64,000 bases of DNA from JAHCHG01 sp965214585 (GTDB lineage: Bacteria > Acidobacteriota > Blastocatellia > Pyrinomonadales > Pyrinomonadaceae): positions 3,596,001 to 3,660,000 of the forward strand of contig OZ243957.1 of assembly GCA_965214585.1 (NCBI GenBank), read 5' to 3'. This document shows positions 25,550 to 34,496 of the stretch, piece after piece. Positions within the stretch are counted from its first letter, which is position 1. Each line of letters opens with the position of its first letter. Both the position numbers and the translations under genes were made by a program. The notes beneath the pieces were generated by a model. That model saw nothing but the letters and a program-made list of their open reading frames with translations, did no database searches and had not been told where the DNA came from.

Positions 25550-25849
25550 TTAATTCTCCTCAATTTTTAAAAAATGTCTTTTCAATTCTTCAATCGCGCC
25601 CGGAACGATTGATGCTTTGATGTCGTCGTCGTCTTTCATACGCTCGAAGGCGCATTCCATACAGCAGACTTTTAGTTCGCTGCTTTTCTTTAAGGCTTTT
25701 TGTCCCGAAACCGAAACCCAAACCGCCCCGTCGCATTCAAAGCAAGTGCCGCGCAAACTGCCGTAAATCGGCGGCATTCCGTCCGTGCGGGCGCAAACTA
25801 AAATTTCGTCGTCTTCTTCTTCGTGTTTTTTGTTTCCTAAAATGTCCAT
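25550..25849 (-). CDS. Hypothetical cysteine-rich protein (possible zinc ribbon)
   Basis: 99 residues, not recognised. Cysteines occur as RGTCFECDGAVWVSVSGQ and later VCCMECAFERM, i.e. C-x2-C ... C-C-x2-C, which could bind one zinc. The C-terminal part is helical. It directly precedes the DUF427 gene with no gap. Confidence 0.6.
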   Translation of the reverse strand: MDILGNKKHEEEDDEILVCARTDGMPPIYGSLRGTCFECDGAVWVSVSGQKALKKSSELKVCCMECAFERMKDDDDIKASIVPGAIEELKRHFLKIEEN

Positions 25850-25862
25850 AATTATTTTTTGA

Positions 25863-25905
25863 AGCGGTCTTTGGTTTTTGGCTTTTGGTCTTTGTTATCA
25901 GCTGC
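25863..25905. repeat. Heptad repeat
   Basis: GGTCTTT GGTTTTT GGCTTTT GGTCTTT, the same units as the first array inside mutS2, in the spacer between the 99-residue gene and the DCC oxidoreductase. Confidence 0.8.
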
Positions 25906-25954
25906 TTCTAATAGTTGTTTTTACACTTTCACGTCTTTCAAAAGCCGAATTATA

Positions 25955-26350
25955 TTAAGCCAAGAATCTTTCTCTAATTTCCGGTGTCGGCATCATACAC
26001 GCATCTTTTTTGCCGAATAGTTTGTAGCGGTATTTGGCGAAAAGTTTGTAGAAAAAATCTCTGAACGGTTTCGGCACGACGATAAATGCGTAGAAAAGCG
26101 ACCACCAACCGCTTAGTTTTCCGGCGATTTTCAACGCGGCGGTTGAATATGTGTAGGCTTTTCCGTCTTCAATTAAAATCACCGAATCGGTTTTTTCTTT
26201 GTCAATTTTATGTTCTTCCAGCAGTTTTTCCGCCAATTCCGATTGAAGCGGGGCGAATTTGAAATAATTTTCCGTGTCGCGCTCGATTATGAAATTGACC
26301 GAACTGTTGCAGAAATTACAAACTCCGTCGAATAAAATTATTTGGCTCAT
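25955..26350 (-). CDS. DCC-family thiol-disulfide oxidoreductase-like protein (DUF393)
   Basis: 131 residues. ILFDGVCNFCNSSVNFI (about 5-21) is the DUF393 signature with C-x2-C, followed by the typical FKFAPLQSE and YRYKLFGKK segments. The family is thioredoxin-related, possibly redox-active. Length is normal. Divergent from the amidohydrolase cluster at 26484. Confidence 0.9.
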   Translation of the reverse strand: MSQIILFDGVCNFCNSSVNFIIERDTENYFKFAPLQSELAEKLLEEHKIDKEKTDSVILIEDGKAYTYSTAALKIAGKLSGWWSLFYAFIVVPKPFRDFFYKLFAKYRYKLFGKKDACMMPTPEIRERFLA

Positions 26351-26483
26351 AACTTTAATTTTAACGGTTGAAAATTGTTTGGCAAATCTAAAATTGCAGT
26401 TCGCTTTTCATTTTGAAACATTTTGGTTTATACTTTGTAAACATTTTGCAGTTCCAAAAATATAAATTACCAATTTAACAGCT

Positions 26484-28136
26484 ATGAAAAAATATTTCTT
26501 GCAAATATTCGCCGCAGTTTTTGCGTTCGGTTGTTTGTGCATTTCGATTTCCGCGCAAAATTACGCTGAAACTTTTGCGATTACGAACGCGCGGATTATG
26601 CCGATTTCAAGCGGAATGATTCAGCGCGGAACGATTGTTGTCCGCAACGGTCTGATCGAAAAGGTCGGGGCGAATGTTCAAGTTCCGGCGGACGCGCGGA
26701 TAATTGACGGCAGCGGTTTGACCGTTTATCCGGGATTTTTTGATGCCGATTCGAGCTACGGTTTGCCGACACAGCCGGCACAGCGTCGGCGACAGCAAAA
26801 TCGCGGAGCGCAGGGACAAGCGCAAAATCAACAGCCCGATTCAAATTCCAATTATCCCGAAGGTTTGCAGCCGGAAGAAACGGCGTTTGACGAACTGAAA
26901 GCCGGAGAAGCGCAGTTTGAGCAGCAGCGAAACGCGGGAATTACGACGGCTTTGACGGTTGCCGGCGAAGGAATTTTCAACGGTCAGTCGGCGGTGATAA
27001 ATTTAGCGGGCGATTCGGTTTCGGCGATGGTTCTGCGCGAACCTTTTGCCCAGCACATAACTTTCAGAACTTTAAGCGGCGGCGAATATCCGACATCTCT
27101 GATGGGAACTTTTTCGGCTTTGCGGCAGATGTTTTTGGACACGCGGAGGCTGATCGAATATAAAAAAATATACGCCGCAAATCCGCGCGGAATGCGGCGA
27201 CCGGGAACTGATGCGTCGCTCGAAGCCTTGATTCCGGTTGTTACGGGACAAATGCCGGTTGTGATGAATGCGAACACGGAACGCGAGATAATCCGCGCTT
27301 TGGATTTGGCGAAAGAGTTTAACTTAAAGGCGATAATCGCGGGCGGGCAGGAAGCGTGGAAGGCTGCAAACCGCTTGAAAACTCAAAATGTTCCGGTTTT
27401 GCTGTCGCTCGATTTTCCGAAAAGAACGGCGGCGGCATCAAAGGAAGCCGATCCCGAACCGCTGGAATTATTGCGGCTTCGCGTTGAAACTCCGAAAACT
27501 GCGGCGCGTCTGAAACAGGCGGGCGTAAAATTCGCATTTTCTTCGGGCAAAATGAAGGACATTAAAAATTACTTGTCCAACGCCGAAGAAGCTACGGAAA
27601 ACGGTTTGAGCAAAACGGACGCGCTCCGCGCAATGACTCTGGACGCGGCGGAAATTCTCGGCGTTGAAAAGCAGCTCGGTTCGATTGAAGAAGGAAAGAT
27701 CGCCAATTTAGTAATTTCGCGTGGCGATATTTTTGACGACAAAAAACTTATCACGCACGTTTTTGTGGACGGAAAATTATTCGAGCAGAAGGAAAAACCG
27801 AAAGACGAAAAACCGGCAAATGCAGACGGGAAAACGGCGAATGTCGGCGGCGAATATACGATTACGATTCAATCGCCGGGACAGCCGACGCAGGGAACTC
27901 TGCGCTTGGATCAGCAAAGTTCAGATTTGACGGGGAGTTTGACAACTCAGTTCGGCACGTCGCAAATTACGGACGGAAAAGTTACGGCGGACGGCTTCGA
28001 GTTTTCAGCCCGCTTCGAGTTTCAGGGAAACACTTTTGAACTATTCGCCAAAGGCACGGTCACGGGCGATAACGTCGAAGGAACTTTCACCGTAGCCGAC
28101 GGCGCGTTGTCATTTACGGGATCGAGAGTTCCGTAA
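26484..28136 (+). CDS. Secreted amidohydrolase-family protein with degenerate metal site
   Basis: 550 residues with a signal peptide ending near SAQ24. The composite amidohydrolase barrel begins FAITNARIMPISSG, and the typical 'PG(F/I)IDxHxH' is YPGFFDADSSYG, so the two metal histidines are missing. The C-terminal barrel strands (AEILGVEKQLGSIEEGKIAN) are intact. A further 95-residue beta domain (about 455-550, TLRLDQQSSDLTGSLTTQFG) has no counterpart in the neighbours. Possibly a non-catalytic partner of the next protein. First of three paralogues in a row. Confidence 0.8.
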   Translation: MKKYFLQIFAAVFAFGCLCISISAQNYAETFAITNARIMPISSGMIQRGTIVVRNGLIEKVGANVQVPADARIIDGSGLTVYPGFFDADSSYGLPTQPAQRRRQQNRGAQGQAQNQQPDSNSNYPEGLQPEETAFDELKAGEAQFEQQRNAGITTALTVAGEGIFNGQSAVINLAGDSVSAMVLREPFAQHITFRTLSGGEYPTSLMGTFSALRQMFLDTRRLIEYKKIYAANPRGMRRPGTDASLEALIPVVTGQMPVVMNANTEREIIRALDLAKEFNLKAIIAGGQEAWKAANRLKTQNVPVLLSLDFPKRTAAASKEADPEPLELLRLRVETPKTAARLKQAGVKFAFSSGKMKDIKNYLSNAEEATENGLSKTDALRAMTLDAAEILGVEKQLGSIEEGKIANLVISRGDIFDDKKLITHVFVDGKLFEQKEKPKDEKPANADGKTANVGGEYTITIQSPGQPTQGTLRLDQQSSDLTGSLTTQFGTSQITDGKVTADGFEFSARFEFQGNTFELFAKGTVTGDNVEGTFTVADGALSFTGSRVP

Positions 28137-28142
28137 AATTTA

Positions 28143-28212
28143 TTCATTGACGATTGTTCATTGTTTGATTGGTCTTTCAACAAGCAGCGAACAGCGAGCG
28201 ACGAACAAAATT
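28143..28212. repeat. Heptad-type repeat between amidohydrolase genes
   Basis: CATTGAC GATTGTT CATTGTT TGATTGG, then GCGAACA GCGAGCG ACGAACA, ending just before the ATG at 28213. Confidence 0.6.
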
Positions 28213-29601
28213 ATGAAAAATATATCAGCTTTTTCAATCAGTTTTCTTTTAATAACCGCGTTTAGCTTTGCAGTTTTCGCGCAGAATCAAACGGACGTTT
28301 TGATAAAAAACGCGACGGTGATGACGGCGGCGAACGGGACTTTGCAGAATACGGACATTTTGATTCAAAAAGGCAAAATCGCCCGCATCGGCAGGGATTT
28401 GAAGGCGACTTCAAACGCGAAAGTTATAGACGCGGCGGGAAAATACGTTACGCCCGGAATTATTGACGCGCACTCGCACGCGATGCTCGATGCGGTTAAT
28501 GAGTTTTCCTACGCGGTAACTTCGATGGCGCGAATAAGGGACGTTTTAGACCCGACGGACGTGACGATTTACCGCGCACTCGCCGGCGGCGTAACGGCGG
28601 CGAATCTTCTGCACGGCTCGGCAAATCCGATTGGCGGGCAGAATACGGTTGTCAAATTCAAATTCGGCAAGGACGCGGAAGAGATGATAATTGCCGACGC
28701 GCCGCCGGGAATCAAATTTGCGATGGGCGAAAACGTCAAACGCTCGAATTTCCGCCCGACTCCGGGACAGCCGCGACGTTATCCGGCGACTCGTATGGGA
28801 ACAATCGAAGTGATGCGCGACGCTTTCCTAAGGGCGCGTGATTACAAGCATTCGTTTGATGATTTCAAAGCGAAAAAGACGAAAATTCCGCCCGTCAGAG
28901 ATTTGGAACTCGAACCGCTGGTTGAAATTATGGAAGGCAAACGGCTCGTCCACGCGCACGGCTATCGCGCCGACGAACATCTGAATTTATTGATGTTAGC
29001 CGACGAATTCGGCTTCAAAGTTTCGACATTACAGCACGGACTCGAAGCGTATAAAATCGCGCCCGAAATTGCCAAGCGCGGCACGGGAGTTTCGATTTTC
29101 GCCGATTATTGGGGCTATAAACTGGAAGCCTACGATTCGATTCCGTATAACGCGGCGATTTTATACAACAACGGCGTAATCGTTTCGATCAATTCCGATT
29201 CGGGCGAGCGAATCCGCAGACTAAATCTGGACGCGGCAAAAGTTATGAAATACGGCGGCGTTCCCGAAGAGGAAGCGTTGAAGATGATAACCTTAAATCC
29301 GGCGATTCAACTCGGAATCAGCAAACGCACGGGTTCTGTGGAAATCGGAAAAGATGCCGATCTGGTAATCTGGACGGGACATCCGTTCAGCCCGTATTCG
29401 CGTGTCGAAAATACGATGATCGAGGGCGATTTGTATTTCGAGCGTTCCAGAGATTTACTGCGCCGACAGGAATTTGAGCGCGAGCGCGAAAGACTCGAAA
29501 AAATGGAAGCCAATCTGCCGCCCGCCGAAAGAAATAAAGGGAAAAAAGCAGACGCAAAACCGACACCGAAACCGACTTCGGATGAAGGAGCAAAACAGTA
29601 A
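28213..29601 (+). CDS. Secreted metal-dependent amidohydrolase
   Basis: 462 residues from ATG 28213, which begins the signal peptide (MKNISAFSISFLLI then TAFSFAVFAQ); the frame runs open to 28147 only through a repeat. PGIIDAHSHAM carries the H-x-H metal pair, HAHGYRADEHLN and LQHGLEAYKIA the later histidines, and INSDSGERIRR the catalytic-Asp region. It resembles imidazolonepropionase/prolidase-like amidohydrolases acting on cyclic amides or dipeptides; the true substrate is unknown. Stop overlaps the next start (TAATG). Confidence 0.88.
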   Translation: MKNISAFSISFLLITAFSFAVFAQNQTDVLIKNATVMTAANGTLQNTDILIQKGKIARIGRDLKATSNAKVIDAAGKYVTPGIIDAHSHAMLDAVNEFSYAVTSMARIRDVLDPTDVTIYRALAGGVTAANLLHGSANPIGGQNTVVKFKFGKDAEEMIIADAPPGIKFAMGENVKRSNFRPTPGQPRRYPATRMGTIEVMRDAFLRARDYKHSFDDFKAKKTKIPPVRDLELEPLVEIMEGKRLVHAHGYRADEHLNLLMLADEFGFKVSTLQHGLEAYKIAPEIAKRGTGVSIFADYWGYKLEAYDSIPYNAAILYNNGVIVSINSDSGERIRRLNLDAAKVMKYGGVPEEEALKMITLNPAIQLGISKRTGSVEIGKDADLVIWTGHPFSPYSRVENTMIEGDLYFERSRDLLRRQEFERERERLEKMEANLPPAERNKGKKADAKPTPKPTSDEGAKQ

Positions 29602-30959
29602 TGAATTCAAAATTAAAAATTAAAAATCTGAAAATGTATCGAGCAGTATTTTCGATGTTTGCCGTTTTTTGTTTCTCGTTTTTCGCTTTGGCGCAAAGCG
29701 GCGGAACGCAGCAGAATTTAACCGGAAAGGCAGGAACTTTTGCGATTACAAATGCCAGAATCGTCACCGTTTCGGGCGCGGTTATTGAGAACGGCACGAT
29801 TGTTATCAGCAACGGAAAAATCGCGGCAATCGGCGTAAATGCGAGCGTTCCGGCGGGCGCGGAAAAAATTGACGGCACGGGACTCAGCGTTTATCCGGGA
29901 ATGATTGATGCCGGAACGAATATGGGACTTGTCGAGATCGGCAACGGCGTTGCGGGTTCGGTTGACGTTGCCGAAACGGGCGATATAAATCCGAATGCTA
30001 AAGCGATTCTCGGAATTAATCCGAATTCGGCGAACATCAACGTCACGCGCGTCAACGGAATTACGACGGTTCTTTCAGTTCCTTCAAGCGGCGACGTAGC
30101 CGGACAAGCGGCGGTGATAAATCTGAACGGTTCGACGCAGATGGAAATGGCAGTCGTGCCGACGTTTGCGATGGTCGTCAATTACCCGCGCGTTTCGACG
30201 TTTGCCGGTTTTACTCCGACGGGTCCGCGAATCGTAGAGTTTTCTCAAGCCGTTAAAACACGCGACAAAAAACTCGAAGACCTTAAAAAAGTCTTTGACG
30301 ATGCGATGCAGTATGCCAAAGCAAAAGAGGCTTACGAAAAAGATAAAACTTTGCCGTATATCGGAACGGATTTGAAAATGGAGGCGATGCAGCCTTACTT
30401 GCGCGGCGAAAAACCCGTGATCTTTATCGCCGAACGCGAGCGCGATATTCGCTCGATGATAAAATTTGCCGGTGATATGAAAATGAAGGCAATTTTAATG
30501 GGCGGCAGCGAAGCCTACAAAGTTACCGACGAATTGCGAAAAAATAATATTCCCGTTATTTTCAACAAAATTTTCGACTCGCCCGGACAAGACGACGCTT
30601 ATGACGAATACTTTGAAGCACCTTCGATATTGCAGAAAGCGGGCGTAAAATTTTCGATCTCGACGGGCGACGACGGCGCGAATGTCCGCGATTTGCCGTA
30701 TCAGGCGGGAATGGCTGCGGCTTTCGGTTTGTCAAAGGAAGAAGCCTTAAAATCGGTTACGCTCTATCCGGCGCAGATTTTGGGAATTGATAAAATGTAT
30801 GGCTCGCTCGAAGCGGGCAAAATGGCAAATGTAGTTGTCGCCGACGGAGATATTCTCGATCCGCGCACAAACATCAGACATCTGTTTATCAACGGCAGAA
30901 TGCTGCCCTTGACAAGCCGCCACACGGAACTTTACGATGCTTTCAAAAACAGAAAGTAA
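29601..30959 (+). CDS. Secreted amidohydrolase paralogue with degenerate metal site
   Basis: 452 residues, GAAGGAG 9 nt before the ATG. The first 12 codons (MNSKLKIKNLKM) are made of an A-rich heptad array (29604-29636); the signal peptide proper starts at Met12. The canonical H-x-H is absent (YPGMIDAGTNMG), as in the first paralogue. A barrel with GITTVLSVPSSGDVAGQAAV and MAAAFGLSKEEALKSVT remains. Third in the co-transcribed triplet. Confidence 0.8.
   Translation: MNSKLKIKNLKMYRAVFSMFAVFCFSFFALAQSGGTQQNLTGKAGTFAITNARIVTVSGAVIENGTIVISNGKIAAIGVNASVPAGAEKIDGTGLSVYPGMIDAGTNMGLVEIGNGVAGSVDVAETGDINPNAKAILGINPNSANINVTRVNGITTVLSVPSSGDVAGQAAVINLNGSTQMEMAVVPTFAMVVNYPRVSTFAGFTPTGPRIVEFSQAVKTRDKKLEDLKKVFDDAMQYAKAKEAYEKDKTLPYIGTDLKMEAMQPYLRGEKPVIFIAERERDIRSMIKFAGDMKMKAILMGGSEAYKVTDELRKNNIPVIFNKIFDSPGQDDAYDEYFEAPSILQKAGVKFSISTGDDGANVRDLPYQAGMAAAFGLSKEEALKSVTLYPAQILGIDKMYGSLEAGKMANVVVADGDILDPRTNIRHLFINGRMLPLTSRHTELYDAFKNRK
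29604..29636. repeat. A-rich heptad array at the start of a gene
   Basis: CAAAATT AAAAATT AAAAATC TGAAAAT, in frame, giving an N-terminal extension before a signal peptide. Confidence 0.6.
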
Positions 30960-31068
30960 CAGTTTCAAAATTATAGAATTTGAAAAGTGTGTTTCGTGGC
31001 GGAATACACTTTTTTTATTTGACTCTTCGACAATTAGTAGTGGAAATTTTTTTACAGTTATTATTCCT

Positions 31069-31266
31069 GTCGCCAACGGCGACCAACATTATAACCTAGC
31101 GAGAATCGCTAGGTCAGACGAATCAATAATGCCGTCGCTGAAGGCGACGAACAAATTATGTAGAAAATTGTTGCTCACTTTCAGCGAGCGATTGATATAT
31201 TGCGACGACATTATAGTTTCGGCGAAACTTGCACTTTATGCTAAAATGTTTGTCGCCGCCCGCGAC
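31069..31266. repeat. String of micro-hairpins
   Basis: Five small perfect or near-perfect palindromes: GTCGCCAACGGCGAC (31069), CCTAGCGAGAATCGCTAGG (31095), GTCGCTGAAGGCGAC (31134), AGTTTCGGCGAAACT (31215) and GTCGCCGCCCGCGAC (31252). 'ACATTATA' recurs between them. No coding sense; the rest of the 30960-31376 spacer holds nothing clear. Confidence 0.65.
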
Positions 31267-31376
31267 GCGAAAAAAAAATACAATTAAATCTAATCACTAA
31301 TTGTCAAAAAGCCTTTTATTTATTTGCAAAGCAAAATTGATTTGTATTTATTGAACGAAACAGGGGAAGAATTAAA

Positions 31377-33644
31377 ATGAACGCCGAATCTTCAAACGGA
31401 AATGCCGTAATCGTCGAAAATTCATCGTCGGAAACACAGGAAAACGGGAACGGGGAAAAATCCAAAAATCAATACGGAATGTTCAGCGGAGTTTTTACGC
31501 CGACTCTGCTGACGATTCTCGGCGTGATTTTGTATCTGCGCGAAGGCACGGTTGTCGGAAACGCAGGACTTGTCGGTGCTTGGCTGATTATTACGATTGC
31601 TTTTGCGATTTCGGCTTGCACCGCGCTTTCGATGTCTTCGATTACGACAAATATACGAATCGGCGCGGGCGGCGCGTATTCGATTATTTCAAAATCTCTC
31701 GGTCTGGAAGTTGGCGGCGGAATCGGCATTCCGTTTTATCTGGCGCAGGGTTTGGCGACGGCGATGTATATTATCGGTTTCCGCGAAGGCTGGATGCTGA
31801 TATTTCCTGAAGATCAGTATTTTGCGGCGATTTATGTTGATTTTGCCGTTTTTTTTGTTTTATTCGTCATTTGTTTTATCAGCACGAGCCTCGCGTTCAA
31901 GATTCAATACCTCATTTTATTAATCATTGTCGTTTCTCTGATCTCGATTGCCGCTTCGGTTTATTACACGGGTTTCGAATATTCGCCGACATACTGGGGC
32001 GATTTTCGCGGATTTCCCGAAAACGGTTTTAAGGGAACAAATTTCTGGTATGTTTTCGCCGTGTTCTTTCCCGCCGCAACCGGAATTATGGCGGGCGCGA
32101 ATATGTCCGGCGATTTGGAGAATCCGCGCAAAAGCGTTCCGTTCGGCACGCTCGCCGCCATCGGTGTCAGCTACGTCGTCTATATGCTCGTCGCGTTGTG
32201 GCTTTCGATGGTCGCTTCGCCAAAAGAACTGATCGAAAATTATGAAATAGTTATTCAGAAATCCGCTTATCCGCCCGCTGTAATCGCCGGACTTCTCGGC
32301 GCGACGTTTTCATCCGGTTTATCGTGTCTGGTCGGTGCGCCGCGCATTTTGCAGGCACTTGCCAAACACGGCGTAACATTTTTCGGCAAAGAATGGCTTG
32401 AAACAAAAACCGATGCGGGCGAGCCGCGCAACGCGCTCTGGCTGACCGGAATACTTGTCTGCCTCGCCCTTCTGATGCGCGAATTGACCGCCGTTGCTGC
32501 GATGATTACGATGTTTCTGCTGCTCACTTATGCCGTTATCAACAGCGTCGTTTTAATCAAACAGAGTTTGGGTTTGGTCAGTTTTCGCCCGACGCTTAAA
32601 ATTCCGAGATTTATTTCCGCAATCGGAATGCTCGGCTGCTTGATCGGTATGTTTATCATTAATCCGCTGTTCAGCGCGGGTGCGATTCTCGTCGTAACTT
32701 TTTTATATTACGTTATCCGCCGCAGAGATATTGATTCGCCGTTCGGCGATGTCAGAAGCGGTTTGCTGATTTCGATGGCTGAATTTTTCGCCCGCCGAAT
32801 GGCGCAGCTTGCCAAAGAAAAAGGACATTCGTGGAAGCCGAATCTGCTAATTCCGATTGAAGACGCGAAAAATTTTCGCGGCAAATTCCGTCTGATCTAC
32901 GATATTGCATATCCGAAAGGCTCGGTTCATCTGGTCGGTCTGACCGAAAAAACTGAAGAATCCGAACTCGAAGACGAACTGCCCGATTTAATCGAATCGC
33001 TCGAAGCCGAAGATATTTTCGCATATTCGACGCTTGTTTCGATGATGGATTTTAAAAGCGATCTGATTACCAGTATGCAGGCGATGAGCGGCGCGTTTTT
33101 GCGCCCGAATATCTTATTTCTGCCGCTTCCGGCAAAAGACGGAAAATTAAACGAAGCTGATGTCGGCGAAATAATAATGCTGGCTAAAAAAAGCGGTCTG
33201 GGCGTGATCTTATTTGCCGAACATCAGCAAACGCGGCTCGGACACAAACACAAAATAAACGTCTGGGTGCGCGATCAGAGTCCGAATTGGGACGTGGTGC
33301 AGGGCATCAGCACGCTGAATTTATCCGCGCTTCTCGCTTATCAGATTCAGCAAAACTGGGCGGGCGACATAACCGTTTTGACGGCGATAAAAAATTCGGA
33401 ACATATCGAAATGGCGGAAGAATATTTATCGGATTTGATTCAATACGCCCGTCTTCCGAGTTCCAAAGTTGACGTTTGCGACGGCGATTTCGATACTTGC
33501 CTCGAAGAATCTTCAAGAGCCGATCTGAACATTTTCGGCTTGGGCGACGAAGTTGATTTTGATTTTATCCGCCGAATGGTTGAAAAAACCGAATCAACCT
33601 GCATTTTTGTCAAAGATTCGGGCGAGGAAGATGTGTTGGCGTAA
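31377..33644 (+). CDS. APC-superfamily transporter, SLC12 (cation-chloride cotransporter)-like
   Basis: 755 residues. After a hydrophilic N-terminus (about 1-33), GMFSGVFTPTLLTILGVILY begins the first helix in the manner of SLC12 and amino-acid permeases. About 12 membrane segments run to about 450, including PAATGIMAGANMSGDLENP, an APC signature. A cytoplasmic C-terminal domain of about 300 residues follows, as in eukaryotic NKCC/KCC proteins. Function is probably electroneutral cation-chloride symport, but amino-acid transport cannot be excluded. Ribosome site GGGGAAG 11 nt upstream. Monocistronic. Confidence 0.85.
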   Translation: MNAESSNGNAVIVENSSSETQENGNGEKSKNQYGMFSGVFTPTLLTILGVILYLREGTVVGNAGLVGAWLIITIAFAISACTALSMSSITTNIRIGAGGAYSIISKSLGLEVGGGIGIPFYLAQGLATAMYIIGFREGWMLIFPEDQYFAAIYVDFAVFFVLFVICFISTSLAFKIQYLILLIIVVSLISIAASVYYTGFEYSPTYWGDFRGFPENGFKGTNFWYVFAVFFPAATGIMAGANMSGDLENPRKSVPFGTLAAIGVSYVVYMLVALWLSMVASPKELIENYEIVIQKSAYPPAVIAGLLGATFSSGLSCLVGAPRILQALAKHGVTFFGKEWLETKTDAGEPRNALWLTGILVCLALLMRELTAVAAMITMFLLLTYAVINSVVLIKQSLGLVSFRPTLKIPRFISAIGMLGCLIGMFIINPLFSAGAILVVTFLYYVIRRRDIDSPFGDVRSGLLISMAEFFARRMAQLAKEKGHSWKPNLLIPIEDAKNFRGKFRLIYDIAYPKGSVHLVGLTEKTEESELEDELPDLIESLEAEDIFAYSTLVSMMDFKSDLITSMQAMSGAFLRPNILFLPLPAKDGKLNEADVGEIIMLAKKSGLGVILFAEHQQTRLGHKHKINVWVRDQSPNWDVVQGISTLNLSALLAYQIQQNWAGDITVLTAIKNSEHIEMAEEYLSDLIQYARLPSSKVDVCDGDFDTCLEESSRADLNIFGLGDEVDFDFIRRMVEKTESTCIFVKDSGEEDVLA

Positions 33645-33700
33645 AGGAATATGTTCTTTGAAAAATAAAGCGGCAATAAACAAATTATTTGTTTGACGCA

Positions 33701-33857
33701 CGAAACGGACTGGAGTGCGGGGCGTTCCCCGCTTGCAATGAACTTCGCAACGGGCGCGAAAACATCCTTAATTACTTTATGCTTTGCAGATTACCGAAAT
33801 TTTTTCGCGCTCTGCGCTCATTGCAAGCGGGACGCTTGCGCTCCAGTCCGCTTCGCG
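33701..33857. repeat. Long inverted-repeat element C, copy 1
   Basis: Arms of about 38 bp: CGAAACGGACTGGAG at the left and CTCCAGTCCGCTTCG at the right, continuing to CGCTTGCAATGA/TCATTGCAAGCG. The inner end TTTTTTCGCGC...GCTCATTG is shared with the copy at 43374. Confidence 0.75.
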
Positions 33858-33924
33858 TTTTTAGACTATTTATTTTTCAAAAACATAAGTTGGCGGCAAT
33901 TGATAAAACCGAAAACCAACTCTT

Positions 33925-34455
33925 TTATAAATTTTTTATCGCCTTTTTCGCTTCCGGCAAACTTAATGCGGCGATTCCGAAATTGGTCAACGCGCCGACG
34001 ATGCAGTAGCCGCACCATTTTTTTTCGACTGCCGCCATTTGATAAAAATACCAACCGGCGACGGCGGCTTCGGTGACGGATTTTGCGGCGGCGGCAATCG
34101 GAATCAGAGGCAGATTTTTGTGGCGGTCTTTTCCGCCGAAAGCGGCAATCGGGACGTTTGCCGCCAAACTCGCCAGCGACATCGTTCCGTCCGGCACGCC
34201 CATCGCGTAAGCCGTATCCGAAGAATTTACCTTGTCCGAATCAAAATCTTCAAGCGGCGGATCGGGCAGATGTCCGATTATTCCCGTCTGAAAAAGCGAA
34301 ACAATCGCCATCGCGCCCATTCCGACGAGCGATAAACCGATTATTCCGCGTCTTAAATTTAATCCTTCGGAATTTCCGTTTTGCAATTCCCGCCGCAGTT
34401 GTTGAATTTCATTGTGACCGTTTGGTATTAACCCTTTCTCGTTTTGTTTTTTCAT
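33925..34455 (-). CDS. VKOR-like membrane protein
   Basis: 176 residues from the ATG at 34455 (MKKQNEKGL), which has AGGG 7 nt upstream; an upstream open stretch is unsupported. One membrane helix near 37-58, a second hydrophobic region near 95-110, and two more near the C-terminus with KWCGYCIVGALTNFG. The C-x-x-C inside a helix start and the VPDG...LPLIPIAAAAK pattern resemble vitamin K epoxide reductase family proteins, which help disulfide formation. Follows the SDR gene by 41 bp. Confidence 0.6.
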   Translation of the reverse strand: MKKQNEKGLIPNGHNEIQQLRRELQNGNSEGLNLRRGIIGLSLVGMGAMAIVSLFQTGIIGHLPDPPLEDFDSDKVNSSDTAYAMGVPDGTMSLASLAANVPIAAFGGKDRHKNLPLIPIAAAAKSVTEAAVAGWYFYQMAAVEKKWCGYCIVGALTNFGIAALSLPEAKKAIKNL

Positions 34456-34496
34456 AATTTTTCCCTTGTTAAATCTATATATTTTCAAAATGAAGT

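Noticed and set aside
30937..31287. 116-residue open frame
   Set aside because: It starts inside the amidohydrolase gene and reads through the micro-hairpin string; composition is not protein-like.
33689..34076. Overlapping frames of 106 and 127 residues
   Set aside because: They are reads through the arms of element C and the antisense of the VKOR-like gene.
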